Positions 35,880 through 48,756 of a DNA stretch of 64,000 nucleotides are shown here, piece after piece. Origin of the DNA: Drosophila pseudoobscura (Eukaryota > Arthropoda > Insecta > Diptera > Drosophilidae); the NCBI RefSeq assembly GCF_009870125.1, contig NC_046683.1:46763869-46827868 (forward strand), read 5' to 3'. The position numbers and the translations under genes were made by a program. Position 1 is the first letter of the stretch; every line of letters begins with the position of its first letter. The notes under the pieces are model-generated. The model did no database searches, was not told the origin of the DNA, and saw nothing but the letters and a program-made list of their open reading frames with translations.

Positions 35880-38035
35880 TTAGGTCCATGTTTATTTCCT
35901 CTAAAATTTTTGTCTGCACAGACGAGTATTTCATATTTTCAATCTGCCGCATCTGAAAGACGAATTTTGTTTGTGAAAGTCGTATGTAATAATCAATTTG
36001 GAATCAGTTACCACTCACCTGCTTTTTGGTTAAGTTGCAAGGGACTATCGAGGCCAGGCAGAAGTTCAACTTATGTGGGATACCGATCCTGCTTTTGCAT
36101 AGTGCATTCTCAAGGTGCATAAAGAACTTCTTCGGCAGAGGCAGGTCCTTCAGAGTAATCTCAAAATAGCCCAGCTTGGGGCACTTTTCCAGAACCGGTA
36201 ACATCCACCTTGCGAATTCGACTTCCCTTGGACTATGCTCTGACCAAACTACTAAACTCTCCAGCTCCATCAGCTGGGCCAATGGCTGAATGTATTTCAG
36301 TCTTTCTAACACACAGAAAACCCTTCGGAGGGAGGTTATTTGAGCCAGGACAAAGACGTCTTTTTCTTTGAGGAATTCGCTTATGGAACATTCAAGTATG
36401 CTATCAATGCAAACCTCCTGCAATGTCGTCGAGTAATGTGTTGCCAGGCTCTTCAGCAGTGGTAGCCAGCACTCTCCATTGGATATAAGTTCAAATGATC
36501 GAAGATTCTCAACTATTGGAAGTAATAACTTCTTAGTAGGAGAATGAAAATGGTCAAATATTTTAAGATTTTGCGACTTAAGATCGAAGGATATAGAAAT
36601 CTCTTCGCTTTTGATCTCTATGCCATTTTCCAAAAGAGTTGGCAAAATATGATTCATCGTTGTGAACATGTTCGAGGTAATAAAAAGACACTTTAAATTT
36701 TTAACATTCAATAGATGTGCACAGTTTACGTCCCGGAAAAGGCTTGGATCATTTGAAATTAGGGAAAGAGTTCCGCGCGTGCTGAACGAAATTTGCGTAT
36801 CGAAACTCGAGACAGGTATATGTCTGGAAACTAGATTCATGACATCTGCGGAAATCAGGTGCCCCTTGTTCAGCAGACTCAATTTGGTGAGATTTTTGAG
36901 CTTTGCCAAATGTCGAATACTTCGTGGATCGGAGATTCCGCATTCTAGGAATCTTAGGTTCTTGATTTTTTCGATAGTTTGGGCCAAATCATCATCTATT
37001 TCGAATTGCAAGATCAATCGCGACAGTATTTGCCTTTTCCTGTCAGCGATGGCTTTGAGTAGGGTCCTAACGGGAACGTTTGCTTTCTTTGGTCCCTGTG
37101 GGATGATCAGTGCCTCGTATCTAGTATCCATTCTTTGTCGTTTCCTGTCGGATTCCTCTTCGATTTCCGTGTCTGGTGCCAATGGTTTCCTGACTTCCAA
37201 TTGCTGCAGCTTGTCCAGATTGGCCAACTTCACATATTCCTCATCTCTTATCAGTCCATTATTGTTCAGTACGAATTTTAACTCTTTTAATTTCGGGCAG
37301 TGCTCAACTATATACGTCAGTTTTCCATAGTCTGAGTAGAGATAAGAGTTCAGTTCCAGGCTCGACAACGACTGGTTGTTCTTACAGAACTCGACAAGAT
37401 CGAACATAGCAAATCTGGCAGTGAGACAAAGCTTTGAAATATTGTGAAACCGACCCAGACCGACAAACTCACACTCTGCAAATGGAAAAAAGAGTCTATT
37501 TACTCGTATAATGCCACTTTGTTATTTGTTCGGGTGAAAGCATACCTGCTATGTTCACAATAAACTTTTTCAATTTGGGACTGGCTGTCAGTTTCTCCTC
37601 TTGAATCACTTTACATATTTTTTGAAAAATTTCCTCGTGATTCTCGAGGTATTTTTTTGGTGCGTATCTCAATTCAATGCTTTCAAGATTTTCATTTCTC
37701 CGCATGGCCGTAACAATTGTATCGATGTACCAATCCGTCCTTACCTTGGAGGCACCTTTCAGTAGGCTGTGAAGTTCATTGAACTTGACGGTCATATGCT
37801 TATAAAGCTTCATTTGCAGCAGCTCGATTTGAAGCAAATTGTACATAGAGCGCGACCAGTCCCTTAAGATGAGCCGATGTCTCTTGCAAGTGGCCGCAAA
37901 ATAGTAGAGGTCTCTGTAATGCTCAGCATTGAATGGTGCTGCCTCGTCGATCGGATCACAATTTTTCTTTACAAAGTCAAGTATGTTAAACAAGTCGTAG
38001 TGACTGAGATCCGCTATTTTCTGTGGTCTCAGCAT
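35872..38035 (-). CDS. large F-box / LRR protein (three exons)
   Basis: Exons are 38035-37546, 37475-36019 and 35952-35872. The introns are 70 nt (GTATGC to TTTGCAG, phase 1) and 66 nt (GTGAGT to CTTTCAG, phase 0). The product is 675 residues; the third exon adds MRQIENMKYSSVQTKILEEI and six more residues. The F-box region, about residues 8-62, is of the variant type with an insertion (LSHYDLFNILDFVKKNCD, then YYFAATCKRHRLILRDWS), like the pseudogene starting at 23888. LRR-like repeats follow, for example CPKLKELKFVL, KIKNLRFLECGI and LKNLTKLSLLNKG. A charged insert near EEESDRKRQRMD may be a nuclear signal. By family, it would be an SCF ubiquitin-ligase adaptor that binds Skp1; the target is unknown. 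If the second intron were retained, the protein would end after QVSGN. The stop codon lies in an inverted copy of the neighbouring repeat, so the last exon may be of recent origin. Confidence 0.85.
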
Positions 38036-41000
38036 TTTAAACTATTATCGTATTCAAAATATTTTCAAATTAATTAATTAATTTCACAATAATTTTTTCC
38101 AAGTTTTTTTTCGCACTAAAAGATTGAGCTTATCACATACGTGCGTCGCGTGGAGCGTTGATCGACGTATGACGCGTCGTCTCACTGGAGAGGCGAGATG
38201 TTGCTACTCTACCCTATAGTAGTATAGTGCTGGGTAGATTGGGCTTCCTCTAGTTATACTCAAAATTCGAGTATTCGAGACTCGTCTCTCCAACACTCAT
38301 ACGAGTACATACTGCATTATCACGTCATGGTGTCACAGAGCTTATCATCGAGTCAAAGTAGAGTATATCTTGCTTGTTGGTTTTTAAATAAGCATTATTC
38401 TGAACTGTCTGCCTAGTGTGATACATTTCCTAGGGTACACCTGATTCGGTTAGATTCTGTCTCGAAGGTTTGCATTTTTTTCACAAATATTTATCGGTTG
38501 GAAACAGTAAAGCACAGAAAAGCTTGAAAGCTTTAACAAAGTGCTTTGAGTGCTTATATATGTATATGTATGTGGGGGAAAAAATGCGGCTGGGAATGCT
38601 CGATCATCAAAAAAGCTTAACAAGACATACATATGGATACATATACATACATATGTACATACATGCGAGTAGGCAGTGTAGTGTATGTTTATCTGATGTT
38701 CCAGTGGGAAATGATCTTGCCACACTATTCTTATTAAACTAACCTTATTCAATTTGATTTTGTTTTCATAGACAGATATTCCATAAAAATATTCGATGTG
38801 TGTTCTCCTTGGTCCCAGACACATTTATTTTATGCGCCGACGGACAACATTAGGCATAAGACTCGGACATCTCTTGGATTTATGGGCGCAGCTGCGACTT
38901 TTAATGGAAACTTAAAGCGCAGTTAAAGTTTGTTTAAAGTAGTTGCGGCGGCAAAGTGAATCTGGCAGCTGCACTTAATTTGCAGCCAGCTCATTTGTTT
39001 TGCACCCCCCCTTCGGCATTACCATGCCCATCGACCAACAGCACCATTACCACCCACCCACCGCAACACAACTCTGCCAGAGCCGGCGTGCATTTTTCTC
39101 TGCTCCTTCTCTGCTTCTTGCAGCTCTCTCTCTCTATCTTGCGGTGCGATGTGGTTAGCAGGGAATATGGAAAAAAAGCGAGGATGAAACTTTAGAAGCC
39201 GTTATTTCTTGTTGCAACCTCCCACCATCTCACCATTCCGCCACAGTTGTGCTGTTTTGTGGTGGGTGCGTGTAATCTACTCAAAGCAAATAAATTTTTA
39301 ATGCTGACTAATGTAGAAAATGTGAGCAGAAATTTACCTGGCAATCTCTGAAACTTTCGTTCTTTCCTCTACAGCTACGAGTATTTTATGCCAGGAAGTA
39401 GTCCTTCGTCCTTCGACCTTCTGCTTTCGTCCTTTGTGCCACAGGGTGGTAAAAATTGATAAGAAAGCCCTATCTGAGATGCAGCTATTTGTATCTCCCA
39501 GAGAGAGATTAACGATTCATTAGATGCCACTGACCCAATTGGGAAGGAAAAAGCTTGTCAACATTTGTCAAGAATCGAGAGCGAAACAAATTGCAAGAAA
39601 TGTGAAGTCATTAAAAACAATTTCAAACAAACATCGGAGAAAAGTTTTCCGCTCTCCAAAACTTGAGGAAATTTTAAATGCGAATATAAGCAAGACAATG
39701 GTCGGGTGGGAGGGCTAGCGGCAGGGGCAGTGGCAGTGCTGCAGGAGCAAATTGGCAAAACACATAACGATCCAGACACCAATGGCCAGACAATTCTCGC
39801 AAATGTCTAGAAACAATCGCAAGTGACAGCCGACTAAGGGCGCCCAAATGATGTTGGATGCTGTTGCGTTAGTTGGTAATGAAAGGGTGTTGGTGCTGGA
39901 AGTAGGGCTGCCAAACATTAACGAGCATCAGCGAAAAACTTGCAACTTGCCGACGCCTGCAACTGAACAAGCTTCAGCTGCACGGAGGCCGGCATGGGCA
40001 TGGGCATGGGCATGGGACGAGACAAGGGCATTGTTTACGAAATGCTTCAAGTAAATTATGCAGAATTGCAACAGCAGCAGCACTGCTAAAGTTAAGCGGA
40101 GAACAAAATGGAATTTACGTTGCCTTTCAAAACTCGCCGATGTCTTTGTTGCCATTGTGCGAGTTTTTTTAATAAACTTAATAACTTTGCAATTTGTTGG
40201 TGCAAATTTCGCTTTGGACAACGTCGAAAATTGGCTGCGGCAACACATGGCGTATACTTCATCTGGAGTCGCCTCATGCCAGAGACACTTTCGAATTAAT
40301 ATAATATACTCGTACTTTGCCAGTGGGAGAAACAGCTCAAAAAGTCCAACTAATCGTTTAAAATCTCTATCATGGGTTAAGTCGATCAAGATCTGTTTAA
40401 AAGGTTGTGGCGCTGTTTGAAAATATTACAGGCACCACAAGACAAGTTACGACATTTGGCTCTCTTAGCTCTTTAAAAATGCACGTATACTTCCATAACA
40501 GGGGCCGAATTGAACCTCAACCGAAAATCTAAGAAGTTGAGGCAGGGATAGGGAGAGTACCTTGTTGAATAAACAGACATCTGTGGCAAGTGAGGTTAGG
40601 ACACAAATTGAATTTGCGCCCTGAAAGAGCATAGCAAATATACGACACGCATACGCCGCGGCGTGCGGTACGTAAAACCACAAAACCCACATGCATGTCA
40701 GTGGAAAACCAAGACACCGGACAGCGAAAAAATCACCCACTCACCTGCTCGCCTACTCACCTGATGGTCGTAGTCAGTCAGCCGTGACGCTTAGATATTT
40801 TCGGCATGCGGCATGCGGAAGTAGGAGAGAGGGCCAAAAACAGGTCCGCTACATGAACACAAATTCTGTGGGCTCAATCCCGGCTAGCACCAACTGGGAG
40901 AGGCAAGCAACATCATCATTCCCACTGCGTCTGAATGACAGTTAACAGTTGCCACGCTGGCCAGAGCATAGCGGTGGCCAGAAGGTAAATAAATCAAACA

Positions 41001-44000
41001 AAAATGGCGACTTTGGGCTACGTGACAAGCGAGCCAAGTGCGAGCGCCATGTACGAGAATCGATGCAGAGATGGAGAGATGGAGACAGGCTCTCTGGCAA
41101 GAGTCACATGTCACGGAGACCGGCATAGCTAGCCCAGCTCAATGGCTTGACTGATTATCGCACAGCTGCTGATGATATATATAGATATCTGCCAGCTGGA
41201 TTTGGGTGTAATAGAAACCGAACTCATCGCTGACAAGCGACACAAATGGAAGTCCAGACATTGGATCTTTGTGCTGACAAATGCTTCCTGAATGATGCCT
41301 TCCAATGCCGATGACCATCAATGACCAGAACAGGAGCACCAGCAACAGTTGAGGCTATTGTGACACATCGGGGAGAAGCGATAGGCTTTAATTCTGAAAA
41401 GAATACTTGTCTGTTGAATATCATATTGGGATTAAGATGGCATTAATCTAGAAGGGAGATCTGAGGATCGAAACTCTCTTACCTATTTCCGACTGTATGT
41501 TCTAACAAAAATGATTTATGCTCTTGACTTGATATCTCTCTTGACTTTTAACTGCGGTCCATAAAACGGAATAGCCTGATGAATTTTTGACTGGTGCGCA
41601 TTATTTATTCAATTGCTGTTCTGCTCCTGTTTACGTGACCTCGCCTGACCCACTGAACTAGAGCTGACCCCCAACCCAAATGATATGCACTGTGCATGCA
41701 GGTCTCTCTCTCTCTCTGCTGCTGCTTGCACCTGCACCTGCACCTGCTGCTCTGTCTGTATATGCATCTGCATCAGTATCAGCATTTGTGACTGGTATGC
41801 CACACAATTGAATATATTATGGAATATATATTGCGGCACATATACGAGTAAGACTAACAATGAATTGCGGTCCCTGAAAACTACGGGAAGCTCTCCACGG
41901 CTCTCCCATTGCGGCAGTTGCCGTTTGCTTTATGCTGATCATTTTGTTTGAATTAATTTGCGGCTGTCATACAAACCTTAAATTAGTCGGCAGCGATTTG
42001 CATACACACAAGTGGAAACTTTGCGCCAGAGTTTCGGACCTTGACGTGATTTTGATTGGTTTGTTGGACAGCAGCAGATGCCTCGAAAAGAAATATGTTA
42101 ATGTTTTTGAAAAGTAATATTAGTTCACGAGCTCCCTCCCATAATTCAGTTTGTTTCCAATTAAATTAAATTGTTTTCTTTTTGGGCTTGGGAGTTTTTT
42201 TTACTGGCTTTTCCGAGGCAGGAACGAGTCGAGTGAATAGCAGCTGTCCGAAAGCTTGAAAGCCGTTGGGGTTTTGTGGTTTTTGGGCTAGAGTGAGCCA
42301 AGTACACAGCAGTGTGGCTTGGTGGCAAAAAAATAAATGTTTTGCCACTCTGCTTTTCACGACTAATTCGGTTTTTGTTTATCTCCACTCACAGTGCCCA
42401 GTGCCATACATGGAGAGATTTTTCCTCTCATGGCTTCTTTTTTCCGAGCATCTGCATTGCCTTTTGTGCGACAGGCTGGCTCTGAAAGAGCTAACTGCAA
42501 TTTGGCCGCTTTAAGGTTGCCTCTGCCAGCTGTGTGCCTTAACGCCATGTGAGGATGAAGGATTAACAGTAACGAGGATGGGGATGCGGATGCGTATGGG
42601 GATAAGGACAAGGACGAGGACGAGGACGAGAAGGACTCTACGTCAGCCAGCACCACAATGAGTGAACATTCTCAACTGCAGCTGCTGCTGTGGTCAGTGG
42701 GATGCCAGTGCCAGTGCATCTATTTTTTACGTGCAATGTCCAGTAAACACTTGAAGCTTAAGTATCTAAACTTTGAAAGGGGTTTACGAAGAAAGGGGTC
42801 AAGAAAACTTGCATGGACTGGTCGTTGTTTGGTTGGAAAACCTTTTCTTACCCAACCTGCTTAAAGTGCTAAATGAAGAAAATCCACTCTAAGCTCATTT
42901 AAAACCCTGCCTTGAAAGCGATAACCAGCTCACTTGGGTGGCCCTCCGAGGATATTATTATTTAATAAGCTGACAGCTGATTGAAACGCAGCGACGGGTT
43001 GGGGCACAGAAAAGGCCCTGGGAAGAGGTTATGGCCGAGGCGGTTATCAGGGGGATTTCCATTACCCACCAAAGTGTCTGGTCTAAGCTGCTTTCACACA
43101 GATACACACGCATGCTGGAAAGCAGACAAAGACACAGATGTACATCTGTGTGTGGGTGTGTTTGGGTGGCGGAATGTGGGTGTATGCAAGCAGTTGGCTG
43201 GCATGCAAAATGCCATGTAAATGACGCTAATTGTATTACAATTTGCTTGAATGCGTAAATGCAAGCAATGGCAAATGGCAAATTAGAAACCGCTTAGTTG
43301 GGGTATTCGTATCCCATGACCAAAACAATTGGGCTGCTTTGAGCTCAGTCGCTCCTGCAATCGTTCCTGGGACTCCCACACTCCATTCACTCCATGCACT
43401 TCATGCACTCCTTGCCTCCTGCCTCATGCAATTCTAATCATGTGATGGGCAACTCCGACGGTGAATTGGGAGACTATGCCCAGAATGTTCCTCAGGAATG
43501 ATGATTACCTGCTAATCCAACTCAACTACGATGCAAATATCTCACTGAAACGGGCTCCTTGCTCCGTGGTTTCGATCAGCTAATGGAATTATTGAAATAT
43601 ATATTCGTAGCCATTCAAGTACCTCGCCCCAAGATCAACTTAAAGAACGACAGCAGGCCTACAAAATGGCAAACGTCAGAGAGAATGCGAAGAAAAACGT
43701 GACAAATGCCCAGCAATTGTCTCCGCTCCCGCCAAGCATTTGGTCACCCAGCCCAAAGCTGATCTAACGGACCCGACAAGAGGAAGACTGTCATAGTTTA
43801 TCACATTCTGTGCAGTGGGAAGCATTTTTTATTTCTCCGGCTACTTGCACTTTTTGTACCGCACACAGAAGCTGTCATATGTCCGCCTTTTGCTCCTTCG
43901 CCTCCTCCTCCTCCTAGTCCTCCTCCTACTCGTCCTTCTACAGGTCCATCTCCAGACATTGTGATATACGTTTTGCCAGCCCAACTGTCATCTTTTGTGA

Positions 44001-44942
44001 CAATGTCGGGGTATAATAGTGGGGTGGGGTAACGTGAGGTGGTGGTACGAAGAGGCTGCGGCACTGGGAAAATGCTAGCTCACTTGGATCGTCTGGATTA
44101 GCTGGATGCTGTGGTGGTAAACCTGCACCAGAGGCTGCCAGAAAAGAGAGGAAGGCTAAAAAAAATGTGGACCAGGAGAGAAATAACGTAGCAATAGAGC
44201 AAAATGGAATTCAAGTGTTGCAGTTGCTTTGCCATCGGCAACCAGCATCAGGCATTGGCATTGTTGCTGGGGTTGGGCCATCGAGCAACAATGTTTCAAT
44301 TGTCCAAGAAAATATTTATCAACCTGAAAATTGATTAAAGAGATTGCCAGGAAAGAAAGGAGTAGCAGTACCAGGGAATAAAAATTTAAATGAATGGCTG
44401 GTATGGTAAAACAGCATGGAACAGACGTATAGGATATGTAACATAAGTAAATCAATTATAAATCGATCATATTCCATATATATTTCTTCATTTTAGAACC
44501 ATCTAACAAAACAATTAAAATATGGTAAACGTTCTTTAATTGAGGCTCCCTAAAATTTAAACCGAATATAGATTAATCTTCTTCTGTGACATTAATTCAG
44601 TCTATATCTTCCGGAAGCTCTGAGCAGAATTGAGTGGATTACTCACATAGGGATCTTGTAAGTTTTATTATTCTATTAGTAGTAGTTTAAATATTCAACA
44701 ATCAGCCAACTCTCTCCTTCTGGCTATCTAACCTTCTCTATCCTTTTCCGTATTTAATTCTCGCTCTTTGTTTCTACTGTGATTACACTTTTGCCTGAAG
44801 CCCAGGTCATATGACCGGTGTAAAAACACCGGTATGAAAACGAAAAATCCACTATTAGAATTAAAATTATTTGATAGTTAAAGATAAGATAATAAGAAAT
44901 TTATTGCATGATATGAGAGGAATGGCAAACAAAACGACGGGG
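38036..44942. other. noncoding stretch right of the F-box gene
   Basis: No gene that I can support. The first 300 bases are the 5' flank of the F-box gene and include a CG-rich patch near 38140-38200 (GTGCGTCGCGTGGAGCG and CGACGTATGACGCGTCG). Other contents: ATACATATGTAC palindromes near 38630-38665, GGGCATG repeats near 39995-40015, CCTGCA repeats near 41728-41748, CCTCCT repeats near 43899-43930, and an inverted repeat at 44814-44833. Confidence 0.5.
44814..44833. repeat. perfect inverted repeat
   Basis: ACCGGTGT and ACACCGGT form an 8-base-pair stem around AAAA. It lies about 110 bases left of the INE-1-like copy and is not part of the shared element sequence. Confidence 0.8.
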
Positions 44943-45500
44943 AATGTTGTGAGTTGCTGCGGTGACCGCAACTCTTTATTTATACCCGATACTTAGTCAG
45001 TATGGCTCTCCTCCACGCTAACATTGCACGACACGACAACGAGGGCGTGCGAGAGAGACAGAAAATCAGTCTGAGCGTGTCGTCGGGCGCTACGTAGCGA
45101 CTGCTTTCTTACTTTTGGCTATAATAATAATCCGATCCGATCCAGATTCGGCAATCTGATAGATATGGTAATTTTCTCGTATCTTCAATATTGTTGCCAC
45201 CGATTTTCGTCCTTTGCGGGGGCAGAAAGGGGTGGGCCGAAATTTTAAAATATACGTGTAATAGTGACATATTTCAGAAGTTTGGATACAAAATGTCGTT
45301 GCTCTAGCTCTTACAGTCTTTGAGCACTAGGCGCTCATAGGGACGGACTGACGGACGGGCAGACAGGGCTCAATGGACTCGGCTATCGATGCTGATCAAG
45401 AATATATGTACTTTATGGGGTCGGAAACGATTCCTTTTGGACGTTACACACAGCCATTTTCACCACAAATCTCCTATACTCATTTTGAGTATTGGGTATA
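44943..45500 (-). mobile_element. INE-1/DINE-1-like element, near-complete copy
   Basis: In minus orientation. It has the TATA-ending terminus (AGTATTGGGTATA at 45488-45500), the GCTGATCAAGAATATATG block, the CG-rich central part, the opposite terminus (TATACCCGATACTTAGTCAG near 44982) and the hairpin tail at 44951-44974 (GAGTTGC and GCAACTC). It is about 560 bases, with single copies of the segments that are repeated in the copy at 641-1680, so it is the best guide to the element's basic form in this window. No coding capacity. Confidence 0.78.
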
Positions 45501-48194
45501 AAAATGGTTTAGATATAAGACTGTGTTTCGCTCTCCCGATGGATGTGCAGAGGACTCTTAGATGTACTTGATCAGATGGGAATATTCCACATAAATCCAG
45601 GTAGAGATGGATACAAAATCGATTATCATCATGAACTGCAACCTAAATAAACACACCGAATCACAGCGTTCCTTAATTATATTATCAAGTATCTAATTAT
45701 GTTAATATTTGCTGGACATGAAAGTTTGACACTTCAGCAGCGGTGCTGAGCACATCTGGGACCAGAATCAAGTGGATTCACTGAAGTGTTGCGTGTGTGT
45801 CAGCATGCAACAAACAACAAGATTATTAAATGAACAACTTTGGCAAACAACTCTTGGAACGAGAAAACATCATTTTACAATATTTTGTTGTTTGTAAAGA
45901 CTGTCTATGGGTATTTTCCCAGTCATGATTTAAATTTATTGGCAAGGCTGTAACACAAATTCGACCACTGCAAAGTTTTGCAAATTATTAGCAAATCAAT
46001 ATGACAACTTTTCGATGTGACAACTTTCTGACAGCTACTGTCAATTATAAAATATACCAGTCTGAGTTATCAGAAATAGTGGATTATAAAACGTGTTGGG
46101 TTTTGATGTCTTTGAGTAATTGCAGCAATTGCAGCGACTGCATATGGCTGAAACGCATCCAAATTAAATGTTTATGCCACTGGCAATGTGTCATATTCAC
46201 CCGACCATGCGAAACGTGGCCCGATTGATGGCCAAAAAATAATGATATTGAAAGTCGAAACTTTATGTGGAGTTTATGGGCCTGTAGGGCGTTGACAGTC
46301 GATTGTTTTCTAGCTCAGAGACACGCGCACACGCCCAAAATCAGACATAAATACATACATATATGCGTCTGTTTAAAATTTGAACACAGAATTGTACCAT
46401 TTGACTGTGGGACATATTTTTATTATTCCATGACTATTATTGCGGTCGTAAATTCTGCGGCGGACCACAACTGCTAGTATATTACGTTTGCTGCATTAAT
46501 GCTAAGTTATAGCCCCAAATGTCGAAGAACTTTTCAAATTCATTTCATTTTAATTAGTTTACTTTCATGATGCCACTCCCACTCCAACTCCCACTCGAGC
46601 CCTTTGTTCTTTCTTTTTCTGTGCGTCTGTGTGTGTATTTGTTTCCCTCTCGATTTTTATTCAACCCGTTTACCTAGGGGAAAAACGAGTGGAGCGAACT
46701 CTGCTTTCAATTGTTATTGTGGTGGGTAGACTCTACCATCATCTATGCATGGCCCGTAGAGGTTCGCCATTAGAGTTCGTCCTGGGAGCGCCGCTTGGGC
46801 CGTTCGGCCCTCTGCTACGAGTACGAGTATTTGCATAGGCAAGCAGTTTTCGTAAGGGGATTGGGAATGGTGCACAAAGTTTGCATATTTACCCAGGACT
46901 GGGCTTTCGATAGTGTCTACGATTACTTGGTTTTTGTACCCCCTGGCTCTAGACATGAAGGGTTTAATGTATTGGCGACTACGTATGTAACAGGCAGAGG
47001 GAGTTGTTTTCTACCACAGCACTATCATCATATGCGGTCGATTCAGGAAAATTTAATAATATATTTAGTCATGAGCGAGGAGTACATAGTCCGGCAACCG
47101 TGCCTAAAAACCCTGTTATTCACAAGGTAAGCAGCCATAATTAGACTTATTTTCTTTGAGGTCTCAGAAGCTACTTAGTGTAGATATTTTATCCTGCTTT
47201 GGCGCGAAGCTATATGAAGATGTAATGTATAAAATGTGTGAGTATTGTAGTCACTGAATACCGAATATCGGGCATCTTGGAGTCGGAACGTTGACTTTAG
47301 CTTCGTATTTGTTTTATTTTATGGAAATCCGGATACCGTCTGCCAGCTCATACACAAAAATATTGGTTTTCTTGTGATTCTGTAAATATCCTTGAAGGTG
47401 GAACAATATTAAAATACTTTATCATAATGTTGTATTCATGAGAGAAGCCATGCTAAAGGTATGATAGGGAAATGAGAAGAAGGATCATTCTGGAAGCACA
47501 CAGCGTTCAGCATTCTTTGACAGCTTTACTTTTCTTACATGGTTAATTCTTCCTCCTGTTAATTCCCAATACATATTCCAATGAATTTTAAAACTCTGAT
47601 TTCCAGTAGATGCCACAAGAGTTATATTCGGCTACTTAATTCCTCTGCAAGTCCATTCCAAATGCCTCACCCAACCAATTAAGGAGTTCCATTTCAGCTT
47701 GCGCAAAGGAAAAATGATATCCGACTTAACCCGAAAAGTCCATTAAAACACATGGAAATTCATTTTAGGCCAGTGTCCTAATGGCTCTCCCACACACGCA
47801 CACGCAAACGCACACATACAGCGGGTCACACTTGGAGATGCGAAAATGTGCACAAAAGAACTGAAAGGAGAAATGGCATAAAAGGTGAGCACAACCAAAG
47901 CTCCTCAATTTACACTCGCACACCGAAGCAGACCGAAGCACACGCATTAGGCAGAGGTCCAAGGCAAATGAGAGAAAAAAACATTCACACGTGCGAAAAT
48001 GTAACAATTTACAAAAGGATATGCCGAAAGGGACACACACTCGCACGCAGAGAAGGGAAAATTCTGAGAGAGAGTGAGAGAGAGCGGGAGGCTGTCGCAC
48101 TGGAGATGGCCAGCATGGAAAACCTGTGTGTCCGTGATTTGATCAGGGGAAACGCTGGAAAGTCACGTCTCATGGAAATTAGTAACAAGAGAAG

Positions 48195-48236
48195 GCTCCT
48201 GCTTCTGCTCCTGCTCCTGCCCCTGCTCCTGCTCCT
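48195..48236. repeat. (CTCCTG)n short tandem repeat
   Basis: Tandem hexamers GCTCCT with occasional changes. Directly visible. Confidence 0.85.
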
Positions 48237-48713
48237 TTGACCTGCCCAAGGGGCATTTTGTACATCGATTTAAGTTAAAGCTGAGCAAGTGTTAGACTTG
48301 TATTTCAAGCGATATTGTTCGAATATTCGTAGGGAGTAACCGATAAAGGGACGACTTAATCAACTGCCTTCATTGTCACTGTTTTCTCTTCCAAGTCATG
48401 ACTCTCATGCACAGGGCATCCCTTATGCAGATGCGTTGCCTTGTTTAAATTTTCCCCTCATCCCTTTGACTGCTTTTCATTTTCATTTTCTTTTTCCTAT
48501 TTTTCTTCATACTTTTGTATGTAAATGTTTGAGCTGTCTGCACGAGTGCCACGATGACGCAAAATTCCAGCCCCAACAACAACAACAACACCAATGACAA
48601 AAGGGGTCAGCAGTTCACACCGACATAATACAAACACAGCCATACACACAAAGGCACACACACAATATGCCTGCATTAATATGCAAATATTTAAGAGAGC
48701 ACATTTTTGACTT

Positions 48714-48756
48714 GGCTCCGGCTCCAGCTCCGGCTCCGGCTCCAGCTCCGGCTCCA
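48714..48756. repeat. (GGCTCC/AGCTCC)n short tandem repeat
   Basis: Seven alternating hexamers GGCTCC and AGCTCC. Directly visible. Confidence 0.85.
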
